Shown here: piece after piece, positions 15,181 through 23,747 of the stretch
How positions within the stretch are numbered: the first letter of the stretch is position 1
Layout of the letters: each line of letters opens with the position of its first letter
Assembly (NCBI RefSeq): GCF_001400735.1
Contig: NZ_LJPW01000176.1
Span: forward strand, 1-43,601
Direction: 5' to 3'
Origin: Pseudomonas caricapapayae
Lineage (GTDB): Bacteria > Pseudomonadota > Gammaproteobacteria > Pseudomonadales > Pseudomonadaceae
Length of the DNA: 43,601 bases
Position numbers and translations under genes: made by a program
The notes under the pieces: model-generated
Database searches by the model: none
The model's input: the letters and a program-made list of their open reading frames with translations, nothing else
What the model was told of the DNA's origin: nothing

Positions 15181-15609
15181 ATGACTCAAGTCGATTTTTA
15201 CATCCTGCCCAGCGCAGACCCTGCGGCTCGCCTGGATTTCGCCTGCAAGCTCACAGAAAAGGCCTGGCGTCTGGGTCACAAGGTCTATCTGCATTGCAGC
15301 GATGCAGCACAGCGTGAAGACCTCGATGCCCGGCTCTGGCGTTTCAGGGGCGAAGTGTTTCTGCCCCACGGTGAAGCCGAGAGCGATACCGATGCCCCGG
15401 TGGTGCTAGGGCTGGGTGACGACTCGGGGGCCCACGACGACCTGCTGGTCAACCTCGACCTGAGCATTCCGGCCTTCTTCAAACGTTTCGCCCGTGTGGC
15501 GGAAGTCGTTGTCGAGGACCCGGCCATACGCCTTGCCGCACGCGAGAGTTTCCGTTCCTACCGTGAACAGGGCTATCCTCCGCAAGATCACCGACTGCAG
15601 CGTCTTTGA
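15181..15609 (+). CDS. holC: DNA polymerase III subunit chi
   Basis: Chi (142 residues) links the clamp loader to single-strand-binding protein at the replication fork, in complex with psi (HolD). The sequence MTQVDFYILPSADPAARLDFACKLTEKAWRLGHKVYLHC is the characteristic N-terminus, and the LDARLW and FLPHG motifs of the HolC family are visible. It lies between pepA and valS, its conserved place in gammaproteobacteria. The downstream small gene begins 7 bp after its stop. Confidence 0.93.
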   Translation: MTQVDFYILPSADPAARLDFACKLTEKAWRLGHKVYLHCSDAAQREDLDARLWRFRGEVFLPHGEAESDTDAPVVLGLGDDSGAHDDLLVNLDLSIPAFFKRFARVAEVVVEDPAIRLAARESFRSYREQGYPPQDHRLQRL

Positions 15610-15616
15610 GGACACG

Positions 15617-16051
15617 ATGGATACTTCAAAAAAAGCTGAATCCGCGCATTTGCTGAACGATCTGGAATCGATCCGCCAACTGCTCGGCGATGACCCCGCA
15701 CATTCCCCGCTGCCGAACGACCCGGCCCGTCCGGAAGGACAGATCCCTCTGTTGTTCGATGTCGTCGGCACTCGCCCCGACAGCGTGCATCAACCGGACT
15801 TCGACGAAGACGATATCCCGACGCTGACACCTGATACCCATGCTGCCCCCGCCCCGCAGGTGCAGCAGGCGGCCGAGCCTCAAGCGCTGCCCAACCCCGA
15901 GACACTGCTGCACCTGGACAGCGAACTGCGCGCCGCCGCGCAATTGATCATGCAGGACGTGATCGCCGACTTCGCCCCGCATATCGAAAACGAAATCAAA
16001 CGCCGGCTGGAGGCCAGGCTGGAGCGGCTATTGGCGCAGCAGCAGAAGTGA
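15617..16051 (+). CDS. Uncharacterised HolC-neighbour protein
   Basis: This 144-residue acidic protein begins MDTSKKAESAHLLNDLESIRQLLGD. I recognise it only as a protein conserved between holC and valS in Pseudomonas; some annotations label it a polymerase III chi-associated protein, but I know of no experimental function. The N-terminal helix (about 8-25) is followed by a proline- and acid-rich low-complexity middle with repeated DxxP patterns, and a C-terminal helical segment (about 95-144, ending EIKRRLEARLERLLAQQQK) that could be a coiled coil. There is no signal peptide or membrane segment. The start is the ATG at 15617 after GAGGACACG, 7 bp after holC; an upstream in-frame ATG at 15494 would lie inside holC. 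Confidence 0.8.
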   Translation: MDTSKKAESAHLLNDLESIRQLLGDDPAHSPLPNDPARPEGQIPLLFDVVGTRPDSVHQPDFDEDDIPTLTPDTHAAPAPQVQQAAEPQALPNPETLLHLDSELRAAAQLIMQDVIADFAPHIENEIKRRLEARLERLLAQQQK

Positions 16052-16261
16052 GGTTTCTGGCCAGGGACCTGTTTCCTGGTTAAATAGATACTTTGTCGGC
16101 GAGTATCCAGTTGCGAGCGTATCAGGGCAGCCAGCGCCCCTTGGCTCACTTGCCGCCTGCTGACAGATCTGCCAGTTGTGGCCCGGCACTTATGGCTTGT
16201 CGCTGGCCGCAAGGGCTATACTTGCCGGTTTCCGAATCAATGCCACAGGTTCCCGCCGCGC

Positions 16262-19108
16262 ATGGACAAGACTTACCAGCCGCACGCCATCGAAACTTCC
16301 TGGTACCAGACCTGGGAGTCCGAGAACTACTTCGCTCCGCAAGGCGTGGGTGACTCGTACACCATCATGATCCCGCCGCCGAACGTCACCGGCAGCCTGC
16401 ACATGGGCCACGGCTTCAATAACGCGATCATGGACGCCCTGATCCGTTTCCGCCGCATGCAGGGTCGCAACACGCTGTGGCAACCAGGCACCGACCACGC
16501 CGGTATCGCTACGCAGATGCTGGTGGAGCGTCGTCTTGAAGCGCAAGGCGTCAGCCGTCACGAGCTGGGTCGCGAAAAGTTTCTGGACAATATCTGGGAA
16601 TGGAAAGCCGAGTCAGGCGGCAACATCAGCCGTCAGATCCGCCGTCTGGGTTCGTCCGTCGACTGGAGCCGCGAGCGCTTTACAATGGACGACGGCCTGT
16701 CCGACGCAGTCAAGGAAGCCTTCGTGCGCCTGCATGAAGACGGCCTTATTTACCGTGGCAAGCGCCTGGTCAACTGGGACACCAAGCTGCACACCGCCAT
16801 TTCCGACCTCGAAGTGGAGAACCACGACGAGAAAGGCCACCTGTGGAACCTGCGTTATCCACTGGCCGACGGCGCGAAAACCGCCGAAGGTCTGGATTAC
16901 CTGATCGTTGCCACCACGCGTCCGGAAACCATGCTCGGTGACGCCGCCGTGGCGGTGAACCCGCAGGACGAACGCTATCAGGCACTGATCGGCAAATTCG
17001 TCGAACTGCCGCTGGTAGGCCGTCGCATCCCGATCATCGCTGACGACTATTGCGACCCCGAATTCGGCACCGGCTGCGTGAAAATCACCCCGGCGCACGA
17101 CTTCAACGACTATGAAGTCGGCAAGCGCCATAATCTGCCGCTGCTGAACATTTTCGACAAGAACGCCACCGTGCTTTCGACCGCTCAGGTTTTCAACCTT
17201 GACGGCACGCTGAACGAAACCGTCGACGGCAGCCTGCCGGCAGACTACGCCGGCCTGGACCGTTTCGAAGCGCGCAAGCAGATCGTTGCAGCGTTCGATG
17301 CAGCCGGCCTGCTGGTCAGCGTCGACGATCACGCCCTGAAGGTGCCGAAAGGCGACCGGTCCGGCACGATCATCGAACCATGGCTGACCGATCAGTGGTA
17401 CGTCTCTACCAAGCCATTGGCCGAACCTGCTATCGCTGCGGTCGAAGATGGCCGTATCGCCTTCGTGCCCAAACAATACGAAAACATGTACTTCTCATGG
17501 ATGCGCGACATTCAGGACTGGTGCATCAGCCGTCAGCTCTGGTGGGGCCACCGCATTCCGGCCTGGTACGACGAGTCCGGCAAGGTGTATGTCGGTCGCG
17601 ACGAAGCCGAAGTACGGGCCAAGAACAATCTGGGCCCGGAAATCGCGCTGCAGCAGGACAACGACGTACTCGACACCTGGTTCAGCTCGGGCCTGTGGAC
17701 CTTCTCCACGCTCGGCTGGCCGGAAAAGACCAAGGCACTGGAGACCTTCCACTCCACCGACGTGCTGGTCACCGGTTTCGACATCATTTTCTTCTGGGTC
17801 GCCCGGATGATCATGCTCACCCTGCACCTGGTGAAGAACGAGGACGGCACGCCGCAAGTCCCGTTCAAGACTGTCTATGTGCACGGCCTGGTGCGTGATG
17901 GCCAGGGCCAGAAAATGTCCAAGTCCAAGGGCAACGTCCTTGATCCGCTGGATATCGTCGACGGTATCGACCTCGAGACGCTGGTGCAGAAACGCACCAG
18001 CGGCCTGATGCAACCGCAACTGGCGAAAAAGATCGAGAAGCAGACCCGTCAGGAATTTGCCGATGGCATCGCCAGCTACGGCACCGATGCCCTGCGTTTT
18101 ACTTTTTGCTCTCTGGCGTCCACCGGTCGCGACATCAAGTTCGACATGGGCCGCGTCGAAGGCTACCGCAACTTCTGCAACAAGATCTGGAACGCCGCGC
18201 GCTACGTGCTGGACAAAGGTGAAGACTGCGGTCAGAACGGCGAAGCTGTCGAACTGTCGCTGGCCGATCGCTGGATCATCTCGCAACTGCAACGTACCGA
18301 AGCCGAAGTGACCCGCCAGCTGGATCAGTTCCGCTTCGACCTCGCCGCTCAGGCGTTGTACGAATTTATCTGGAACCAGTATTGCGACTGGTATCTGGAG
18401 CTGTCCAAGCCTGTGCTGTGGGACGAGACCGCACCGGTCGAACGTCAACGCGGCACACGCCGCACGCTGGTTCGCGTACTGGAAGTCGCACTGCGCCTCG
18501 CGCACCCGTTCATGCCGTTCATCACTGAAGAAATCTGGCAGCGTCTCGCGCCGCTGGCAGGTGTCGAAGGCAAGACCATCATGCTGCAACCCTGGCCGGT
18601 GGCCAATGAAGCACGCATCGATCAGGCCGCCGAAGACGACATCGAGTGGCTCAAAGGCCTGATGCTGGCGGTGCGTAACATCCGCGGCGAAATGAACATC
18701 GGTCCCGGCAAGCCGCTGCAACTGTTCCTCAAGAACGCCAGTGCCGAGGATCAACGCCGCCTGAGCGAAAACGATTACCTGCTCAAGAAGCTCGCCAAGC
18801 TCGAATCCATGACCGTATTGACCGAGGGTGCAGAAGCACCGCTGTCGGCCACTGCGCTGGTGGGCGACATGGAGGTCCTGGTGCCGATGGCCGGGCTTAT
18901 CGACAAGGCAGCCGAACTGGCGCGTCTGGACAAGGAAATCCAGCGTCTGCAAGGTGAAGTGCAACGCGTCGGCGGCAAGCTGTCCAACGCAGCCTTCGTC
19001 GACAAGGCACCGCCTGAAGTCATCGCCAAGGAACGCGCCAAGCTGACCGAGGCCGAACAGGCACTGGGCAAGCTGGCAGAGCAGCACGCACGCATCGCCA
19101 GCCTCTAA
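16262..19108 (+). CDS. valS: Valyl-tRNA synthetase
   Basis: ValS charges tRNA-Val and edits mischarged threonine. The start is set at the ATG at 16262 (MDKTYQPHAIETSWYQTW), giving 948 residues, the usual length; the frame is open 28 codons further upstream but lacks family similarity there. The class I signatures are intact: HMGH (residues 47-50) and KMSKS (551-555). A CP1 editing domain lies between them, then an anticodon-binding domain, then a C-terminal coiled-coil arm from about residue 885. A -10-like TATACT at 16217 suggests its own promoter, although no good -35 box is visible. An intrinsic terminator follows directly. Confidence 0.98.
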   Translation: MDKTYQPHAIETSWYQTWESENYFAPQGVGDSYTIMIPPPNVTGSLHMGHGFNNAIMDALIRFRRMQGRNTLWQPGTDHAGIATQMLVERRLEAQGVSRHELGREKFLDNIWEWKAESGGNISRQIRRLGSSVDWSRERFTMDDGLSDAVKEAFVRLHEDGLIYRGKRLVNWDTKLHTAISDLEVENHDEKGHLWNLRYPLADGAKTAEGLDYLIVATTRPETMLGDAAVAVNPQDERYQALIGKFVELPLVGRRIPIIADDYCDPEFGTGCVKITPAHDFNDYEVGKRHNLPLLNIFDKNATVLSTAQVFNLDGTLNETVDGSLPADYAGLDRFEARKQIVAAFDAAGLLVSVDDHALKVPKGDRSGTIIEPWLTDQWYVSTKPLAEPAIAAVEDGRIAFVPKQYENMYFSWMRDIQDWCISRQLWWGHRIPAWYDESGKVYVGRDEAEVRAKNNLGPEIALQQDNDVLDTWFSSGLWTFSTLGWPEKTKALETFHSTDVLVTGFDIIFFWVARMIMLTLHLVKNEDGTPQVPFKTVYVHGLVRDGQGQKMSKSKGNVLDPLDIVDGIDLETLVQKRTSGLMQPQLAKKIEKQTRQEFADGIASYGTDALRFTFCSLASTGRDIKFDMGRVEGYRNFCNKIWNAARYVLDKGEDCGQNGEAVELSLADRWIISQLQRTEAEVTRQLDQFRFDLAAQALYEFIWNQYCDWYLELSKPVLWDETAPVERQRGTRRTLVRVLEVALRLAHPFMPFITEEIWQRLAPLAGVEGKTIMLQPWPVANEARIDQAAEDDIEWLKGLMLAVRNIRGEMNIGPGKPLQLFLKNASAEDQRRLSENDYLLKKLAKLESMTVLTEGAEAPLSATALVGDMEVLVPMAGLIDKAAELARLDKEIQRLQGEVQRVGGKLSNAAFVDKAPPEVIAKERAKLTEAEQALGKLAEQHARIASL

Positions 19109-19117
19109 GGTGGCCGC

Positions 19118-19147
19118 AAAGCCAGCCCGAACATGGGCTGGCTTTTT
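19118..19147 (+). terminator. Intrinsic terminator of valS
   Basis: GCCAGCCC (19121-19128), a six-base loop and GGGCTGGC (19135-19142) form an 8-bp stem followed by five T. It begins 10 bp after the valS stop. Confidence 0.9.
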
Positions 19148-19193
19148 GTTATCTGAACATTCGCACCCGACACTACGGCTGAACATCGACCCC

Positions 19194-20180
19194 ATGACCG
19201 ATACCCGCAAACCACCACGCAAAAAGCCTCAGCGGCCAGCCAGACCGGTTGTGCCGCGTGAAAAGGCCACCTTGCACCCGCGCAATCGTCATCAGGGCCA
19301 TTACGATTTTCCGAAGCTGATCAAATCCAGTCCCGAACTGGCAGCGTTCGTGATCCTCAATCCGTACGGCAAGGAAAGCATCGACTTCGCCGATCCGCAG
19401 GCAGTGCGCGTGTTCAATCGCGCTCTGCTCAAGGCGTTTTATGGCATTGCCCACTGGGACATCCCGGCCGATTACCTGTGCCCGCCCATACCGGGGCGCG
19501 CGGACTATCTGCACTTCCTCGCCGACTTGCTGGCAGAGGACAACGAGGGCGTGATTCCGCGGGGGCCGTCTACCAAGGCACTGGATATTGGCACCGGTGC
19601 CAACTGCATTTATCCCCTGCTTGGGCACAGCGACTATGGCTGGCAATTCGTCGGCTCGGACATCGACAGCACGGCCATTGCCGCGGCGACCACCGTTGTC
19701 AAAGCCAACGGCCTGCAAAAGGCCATCAGCGTGCGCCAGCAGGGCAATCGCAAGCAAATCCTGCTTGGGCTGCTCGACAGTGACGAACGCTTCCACGTGA
19801 GCCTCTGCAACCCGCCCTTCCATGCTTCGCTTGATGAGGCCCAGCGTGGCAGCCAGCGCAAATGGCGCGCGCTGGGCAAGGCTGATCCAAAGCGTAAGCT
19901 TCCGGTACTCAACTTCGGCGGGCAGTCTCAGGAGTTGTGGTGCGAAGGTGGCGAGATCGGCTTCGTGACCCAGCTGATCCAGGAAAGCGCAAGATTGCCG
20001 GATCAGGTGGGGTGGTTCAGTACCCTTGTGTCCAAGGCATCCAACCTGCCGCCAATTCAGAGCGCCCTGAAAAAAGCCGGCGCGCTTGAAGTAAAGGTAG
20101 TGGAAATGGGTCAGGGCCAGAAGCAAAGCCGTTTTGTGGCCTGGACGTTTCTCGACAAGGCACAGCGCGCGCAGCGTTGA
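19194..20180 (+). CDS. rlmF: 23S rRNA (adenine-1618-N6)-methyltransferase
   Basis: RlmF methylates N6 of A1618 in 23S rRNA using S-adenosylmethionine. The ATG at 19194 (MTDTRKPPRKKPQRPARP) is preferred over 19110, because the earlier codons run through the valS terminator hairpin; this gives 328 residues. A basic N-terminal tail precedes the core motif LHPRNRHQGHYDF. The SAM-binding motif LDIGTGAN lies at about 130-137, and the amino-methyltransferase motif NPPF at 206-209 is intact. It stands alone, with a bidirectional terminator separating it from the convergent HU gene. Confidence 0.95.
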   Translation: MTDTRKPPRKKPQRPARPVVPREKATLHPRNRHQGHYDFPKLIKSSPELAAFVILNPYGKESIDFADPQAVRVFNRALLKAFYGIAHWDIPADYLCPPIPGRADYLHFLADLLAEDNEGVIPRGPSTKALDIGTGANCIYPLLGHSDYGWQFVGSDIDSTAIAAATTVVKANGLQKAISVRQQGNRKQILLGLLDSDERFHVSLCNPPFHASLDEAQRGSQRKWRALGKADPKRKLPVLNFGGQSQELWCEGGEIGFVTQLIQESARLPDQVGWFSTLVSKASNLPPIQSALKKAGALEVKVVEMGQGQKQSRFVAWTFLDKAQRAQR

Positions 20181-20232
20181 CTGAAACGCTCCGCGTGATG
20201 AACGCTAGACATCCACAACACCTGGCGCCCAC

Positions 20233-20270
20233 AAAAAAGCCGTGCCCGGTTAACCGGTGCACGGCTTTTT
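20233..20270. terminator. Bidirectional terminator between rlmF and the HU gene
   Basis: Six A, then GCCGTGC (20239-20245), an internal CCGG-TTAA-CCGG palindrome, GCACGGC (20259-20265) and five T form a long hairpin. A and T flanks on both sides allow termination of both convergent genes. Confidence 0.9.
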
Positions 20271-20285
20271 ACAGCAAGCGGGTGC

Positions 20286-20567
20286 TTACTTGTTGATCGA
20301 GTCGGTCAGCACTTTGGCTGGTACGAACTTGATAACTTTCTTGGCAGCGATTTCGATGGCAGCGCCAGTCGAAGGGTTGCGGCCAGTGCGAGCCGGACGC
20401 TCTGCAACTTTCAGTTTACCGATACCTGGCAAAGTGATTTCCACGCCGTTTTCCAATTGGTCGGCAACAATTTGGCCCAATTGCTCAAGAGCATTACGCG
20501 CAGTAGTTTTTGGCGCGTCGATAGCTTCAGCGATATCGGCGATCAATTGGTCTTTAGTAAGAGCCAT
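20286..20567 (-). CDS. hupN: HU-family histone-like DNA-binding protein
   Basis: This is a 93-residue HU protein, a dimeric DNA-bending nucleoid protein. The signature GRNPSTGAAIEIAAKKVIKF (the beta-arm with the intercalating proline in RNPSTG) is intact, and the N-terminus is MALTKDQLIADIAEAIDAPKTTARNAL. Pseudomonads encode several HU paralogues; the copy near valS and ndpA is, from memory of P. putida, the one named HupN, so the symbol is assigned by context. The ATG follows AAGGAAC. It has a strong hairpin in its leader and shares a 393-bp upstream region with ndpA, another nucleoid gene. Confidence 0.93.
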   Translation of the reverse strand: MALTKDQLIADIAEAIDAPKTTARNALEQLGQIVADQLENGVEITLPGIGKLKVAERPARTGRNPSTGAAIEIAAKKVIKFVPAKVLTDSINK

Positions 20568-20622
20568 GGTGGTGTTCCTTCCCTATCAAATTCATGTGGA
20601 TTGCAGAGTGCAACGTCGGCCC

Positions 20623-20647
20623 GTGGCCAGGCAATGAACCTGGCCAC
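20623..20647 (-). other. Hairpin in the leader of the HU gene
   Basis: GTGGCCAGG (20623-20631) and CCTGGCCAC (20639-20647) form a perfect 9-bp stem with a 7-nt loop, 55-80 nt upstream of the HU start codon. It could be a leader structure or an operator. The rest of the 393-bp HU-ndpA gap (to 20960) shows no gene; a -10-like TACACT at 20903 may serve ndpA. Confidence 0.5.
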
Positions 20648-20960
20648 CCGCTAGCAGCCACGATTAATCGCGAAAGTGTAGATACTGAAACCGGGTAATG
20701 GTTCGACCTACGTGTGCGCTAACTGCATGCCTGACGCGCTAAGTGCGCAAGACCGCGCAAAACTAGCACAGAGCCGGGCAAATATCCGCCTCTACCTATC
20801 CTTTTGGTCAGGTTTTAATGCTAATTGAGCAAAAAACATCCAGCAAACACTCACTGCTGGCGAAAACCAGCCTGCTCAGGGCCAACAGGCGCATGCGTGC
20901 GTTACACTTGCCGTCTTGCAACGAGCTGCACGCTCTTCACCTTTTTCAGCCGAGAAGCCC

Positions 20961-21962
20961 ATGCCGATCCGTCATTGCATCGTCCACCTGATCGATAAGA
21001 AACCCGACGGTACGCCCGCTGTTCTCCACGCACGCGACTCCGAACTTGCTGAGTCCCAGGCCATCGAGAACATGCTGGCCGACCTCAACGAGAGCTACAA
21101 CGCCAAACAAGGCAAGGCATGGGGCCTGTTCCATCCCGAATCCGGCGCGCACCCTTTCAGCGGCTGGCTGAAAGAGTACCTGGACGGCGGCAATGATTTC
21201 ACCGCCTTCTCGCGCACCTCGGTCGAACACTTGCAGAAGCTGATGGAGGAATCCAATCTTTCCGTCGGCGGCCATGTTCTTTTCGCCCACTATCAGCAAG
21301 GCATGACCGATTACCTGGCCATCGCCCTGCTGCACCACAGCGAAGGCGTGGCGGTGAATGCCGAACTGGACGTAACCCCTTCGCGCCACCTGGACCTGGG
21401 CCAGTTGCACCTTGCCGCGCGGATCAACCTGTCGGAGTGGCAGAACAACAAGCAGTCAAAACAATACATCTCGTTCATCAAGGGCAAGAACGGCAAGAAG
21501 GTGTCCGAGTACTTCCGCGACTTCATTGGCTGCCAGGAAGGCGTGGATGGCCCCGGCGAAACCCGCACCCTGCTCAAGGCCTTCAGCGACTTCGTTGAAA
21601 GCGAAGACCTGCCGGAAGAATCGGCCCGCGAGAAGACCAAGACCCTGGTCGATTACGCCAGCAGCCAGAGCAAAATGGGCGAGCCGATGGGTCTCGAAGA
21701 ACTGTCCGAACTGATCGACGAGGAGCGGCCACGGGCGTTCTACGATCATATCCGCAACAAGGACTATGGCCTGTCACCGGAGATCCCGGCCGATAAGCGC
21801 ACCCTCAACCAGTTCCGCCGCTTCACCGGCCGCGCCGAGGGGTTGTCGATCAGTTTTGAGGCCCATTTGCTGGGCGACAAGATCGAATACGACGAAACCG
21901 CAGGCACCCTGATTATCAAAGGGCTGCCGACGCAACTGACCGACCAGTTGAAGCGACGGTAA
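20961..21962 (+). CDS. ndpA: Nucleoid-associated protein NdpA (YejK family)
   Basis: This 333-residue protein belongs to the NdpA/YejK family of nucleoid-associated proteins found on gammaproteobacterial chromosomes. The ATG at 20961 gives MPIRHCIVHLIDKKPDG, the typical family start (E. coli YejK is 335 residues); the in-frame ATG 45 bp upstream is less likely. There is no membrane segment or signal peptide. The molecular role is not well defined; YejK has been linked to topoisomerase activity. It is divergent from the HU gene and directly followed, 5 bp after its stop, by a glutaredoxin gene. Confidence 0.93.
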   Translation: MPIRHCIVHLIDKKPDGTPAVLHARDSELAESQAIENMLADLNESYNAKQGKAWGLFHPESGAHPFSGWLKEYLDGGNDFTAFSRTSVEHLQKLMEESNLSVGGHVLFAHYQQGMTDYLAIALLHHSEGVAVNAELDVTPSRHLDLGQLHLAARINLSEWQNNKQSKQYISFIKGKNGKKVSEYFRDFIGCQEGVDGPGETRTLLKAFSDFVESEDLPEESAREKTKTLVDYASSQSKMGEPMGLEELSELIDEERPRAFYDHIRNKDYGLSPEIPADKRTLNQFRRFTGRAEGLSISFEAHLLGDKIEYDETAGTLIIKGLPTQLTDQLKRR

Positions 21963-21967
21963 CCGAC

Positions 21968-22318
21968 ATGCTGCTGCGCACCCTCAAGAAATTTGCCCTG
22001 ATCATGCTGGTGGTGGTGATTTACCAGAACTGGGGCAGGATCGAGAATTTCGTCAACCCGCCCCCAGCAGACGTAGCGCAGCGCTACAGCCAGGCAAAAG
22101 TGGTGATGTACGCCACCGACTGGTGCGGCTACTGCAAGCAGACCCGACGTTTTCTGGACAGCAAGGGGATTGCGTATCAGGAGTTCGACATCGAGAAGTC
22201 GGAAGAAGGCCGCAAGGCGTATGAAGCGCTGGGCGGGAGAGGCATTCCGCTGATCGACGTCAACGGCACACTGATCCGGGGGTTTGACCCGGATCAGATA
22301 CTGGCGGCGTTGAAGTAG
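21968..22318 (+). CDS. Membrane-anchored glutaredoxin-like protein
   Basis: This 116-residue protein has an N-terminal hydrophobic segment (about residues 8-20, FALIMLVVVIYQ) followed by a glutaredoxin/NrdH-type thioredoxin fold. The redox motif CGYC is at 53-56, in the context VVMYATDWCGYCKQT. The cis-proline motif GGRGIPLIDVNG near residue 90 is intact. The N-terminal segment may anchor it in the inner membrane, with the redox domain on one face; topology is not certain. It begins 5 bp after ndpA and is probably cotranscribed. Confidence 0.85.
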   Translation: MLLRTLKKFALIMLVVVIYQNWGRIENFVNPPPADVAQRYSQAKVVMYATDWCGYCKQTRRFLDSKGIAYQEFDIEKSEEGRKAYEALGGRGIPLIDVNGTLIRGFDPDQILAALK

Positions 22319-22325
22319 CCCAACT

Positions 22326-22362
22326 GACTGTCATGCCAATGCTGCGCGCTGGCATGGTAGTC
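22326..22362. terminator. Convergent hairpin between the glutaredoxin and GST genes
   Basis: CATGCCA (22332-22338) pairs with TGGCATG (22350-22356) around an 11-nt loop, and GACT (22326-22329) pairs with AGTC (22359-22362) beyond a 2x2 internal loop. It lies between converging genes but has no T tract, so terminator activity is uncertain. Confidence 0.4.
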
Positions 22363-22408
22363 AAGCCGCGCTCCGCGTCCTCTTTGCAACGCAGGGCATC
22401 GTTAAACC

Positions 22409-23341
22409 TCAGTGCCTCTCGATCCGATAACCCATCCTCGGGAAGTGTACGTGCAAGACACCCGCACGCTCGTCCTCACGGCGCAGGATCAGTTCTTCAC
22501 GGCCGGTAAATACCAGCTCGCCCTCAACCGCTTCGACGCCGTAGTCGACCGCAGAAACCGCAACCTTGTCGCCGGCCTTGAAGCCGTTTGGATCGACGAA
22601 GGTTTCATCTGGCAGCGGTGCAGGCGCGGCATTTCTGGCGACCTCGATAGCGTCGGCCGAACTCAGGTCGCTGGATGTACCATGACCGAAACCCAGGACA
22701 CGACCCAGCCAGGCACTGACACTCGGATAATCATCGACAAATGGCGCAGTGACCGGCGTCTGCTTGAGAAACCACAGAGTGTGGGCAACCGAAAAATCGG
22801 CAATCGAAGGCACACCGAACAGAAAGTCACCGCCGTGGGACAGTTGCAGTTCCAGACGCGACATCAGCGTGGGCCACTGGTGCTTGACCTGCTCGACAGG
22901 CGGACGTGACGCTGTGCCGCCGTTAAACAGCATAGAGCGGTCAGCCACAAACGCCTTGGCGGCCTCTGGCGGCACTTTGGCAAAGCGTACGGCCAGGGAT
23001 TCAGGCTGAAACACCAGACTTACGGCATGCAGAAAGAGCACCGAGTCCGCCCATGCGGCCAGACCTGCAACCGCAAATTCCTGACCTTGCGGATAAAACG
23101 CCGGCGCAGGCTTTTCCCGCTCAAGGCGGCGGGCCATGAGCGCCGTGTCACAGTAGATATCTGCGCCGATCTGCAACACCGGTGTCTTGCGATAGCCACC
23201 GGTCAGCGCGGTCAGGTCGGGCTTGGGCATGATCGACGGGACAGTTACCGAGCGCCATGTGAGCCCTTTGAAGCCCAGCATCAGACGGGCTTTTTCGGCA
23301 AACAGCGATGTGGGGTAGTGGTGAAGGATCAACTCGGACAT
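22409..23341 (-). CDS. Glutathione S-transferase family protein with C-terminal extension
   Basis: The first 85 residues (MSELILHHYPTSLFAEKARLMLGFKGLTW...) form a thioredoxin-like GST N-terminal domain, with KTPVLQIGADIYCDT matching the glutathione-binding loop. A helical GST C-terminal domain follows to about residue 215 (DFLFGVPSIADFSVAHTLWF). The total of 310 residues is long for a GST: an extra region of about 80 residues (from AAPAPLPDETFVDPNGFKAGDKVAV) looks like a small beta domain. The start at 23341 follows the family N-terminus rather than the upstream ATG at 23371. Substrate unknown. Confidence 0.85.
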   Translation of the reverse strand: MSELILHHYPTSLFAEKARLMLGFKGLTWRSVTVPSIMPKPDLTALTGGYRKTPVLQIGADIYCDTALMARRLEREKPAPAFYPQGQEFAVAGLAAWADSVLFLHAVSLVFQPESLAVRFAKVPPEAAKAFVADRSMLFNGGTASRPPVEQVKHQWPTLMSRLELQLSHGGDFLFGVPSIADFSVAHTLWFLKQTPVTAPFVDDYPSVSAWLGRVLGFGHGTSSDLSSADAIEVARNAAPAPLPDETFVDPNGFKAGDKVAVSAVDYGVEAVEGELVFTGREELILRREDERAGVLHVHFPRMGYRIERH

Positions 23342-23405
23342 GTTCAGCCTCTGTGCGCTCGGGGAGCCCACAGCTTAACCTGCGGCACTCTGCCCGCCCA
23401 CAGAC

Positions 23406-23747
23406 TCAAACTGATGTCACAACATCACGCTCATGGATCAACGATCCGGCGTAACTGGCTGCCAGCGCCTCTTTGGCGCTTTTTCTGAGTTTCTTGATCA
23501 GCCGCTCGTGACGCAACGCCTCGCCCTTGCTGGACCATTGCTCGACATAAACCAGCGCCATCGCCGGGCTGGAACAGAAAAAGCGCGCGCCCTTGCCGCT
23601 CTGGTGCGCAGCAAATCGCCTCTGCGGATCATCACTGATGCCGCAGTACAGCGCGCCGTTGGCAGCGCGCACCAGATAGACGAACCAGGGTTTACCGAGT
23701 GCTGGTCCGGCAGTCGACGCACTCGCGGTACTGGCGACCTCAGGCAC
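23406..23747 (-). CDS. GIY-YIG nuclease family protein (UPF0213-like)
   Basis: This 113-residue protein is a single GIY-YIG domain of the small YhbQ/UPF0213 type. The family motif is seen as VYLVRAANGALYCGI (residues 23-37). Arginines at 43-44 and Glu81 (ALRHERLIKKL) are where catalytic residues are expected. Members have reported nuclease activity or none, and roles are poorly known. It overlaps the upstream SnoaL-like gene by 8 bp, implying coupled translation. The first 18 residues, rich in Ala, Ser and Thr, lie outside the domain, so a later start cannot be excluded. Confidence 0.85.
   Translation of the reverse strand: MPEVASTASASTAGPALGKPWFVYLVRAANGALYCGISDDPQRRFAAHQSGKGARFFCSSPAMALVYVEQWSSKGEALRHERLIKKLRKSAKEALAASYAGSLIHERDVVTSV

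Noticed and set aside
17495..19222. 575-codon minus-strand open frame opposite valS
   Set aside because: The sequence opposite valS explains it; the amino-acid pattern is that of antisense translation.
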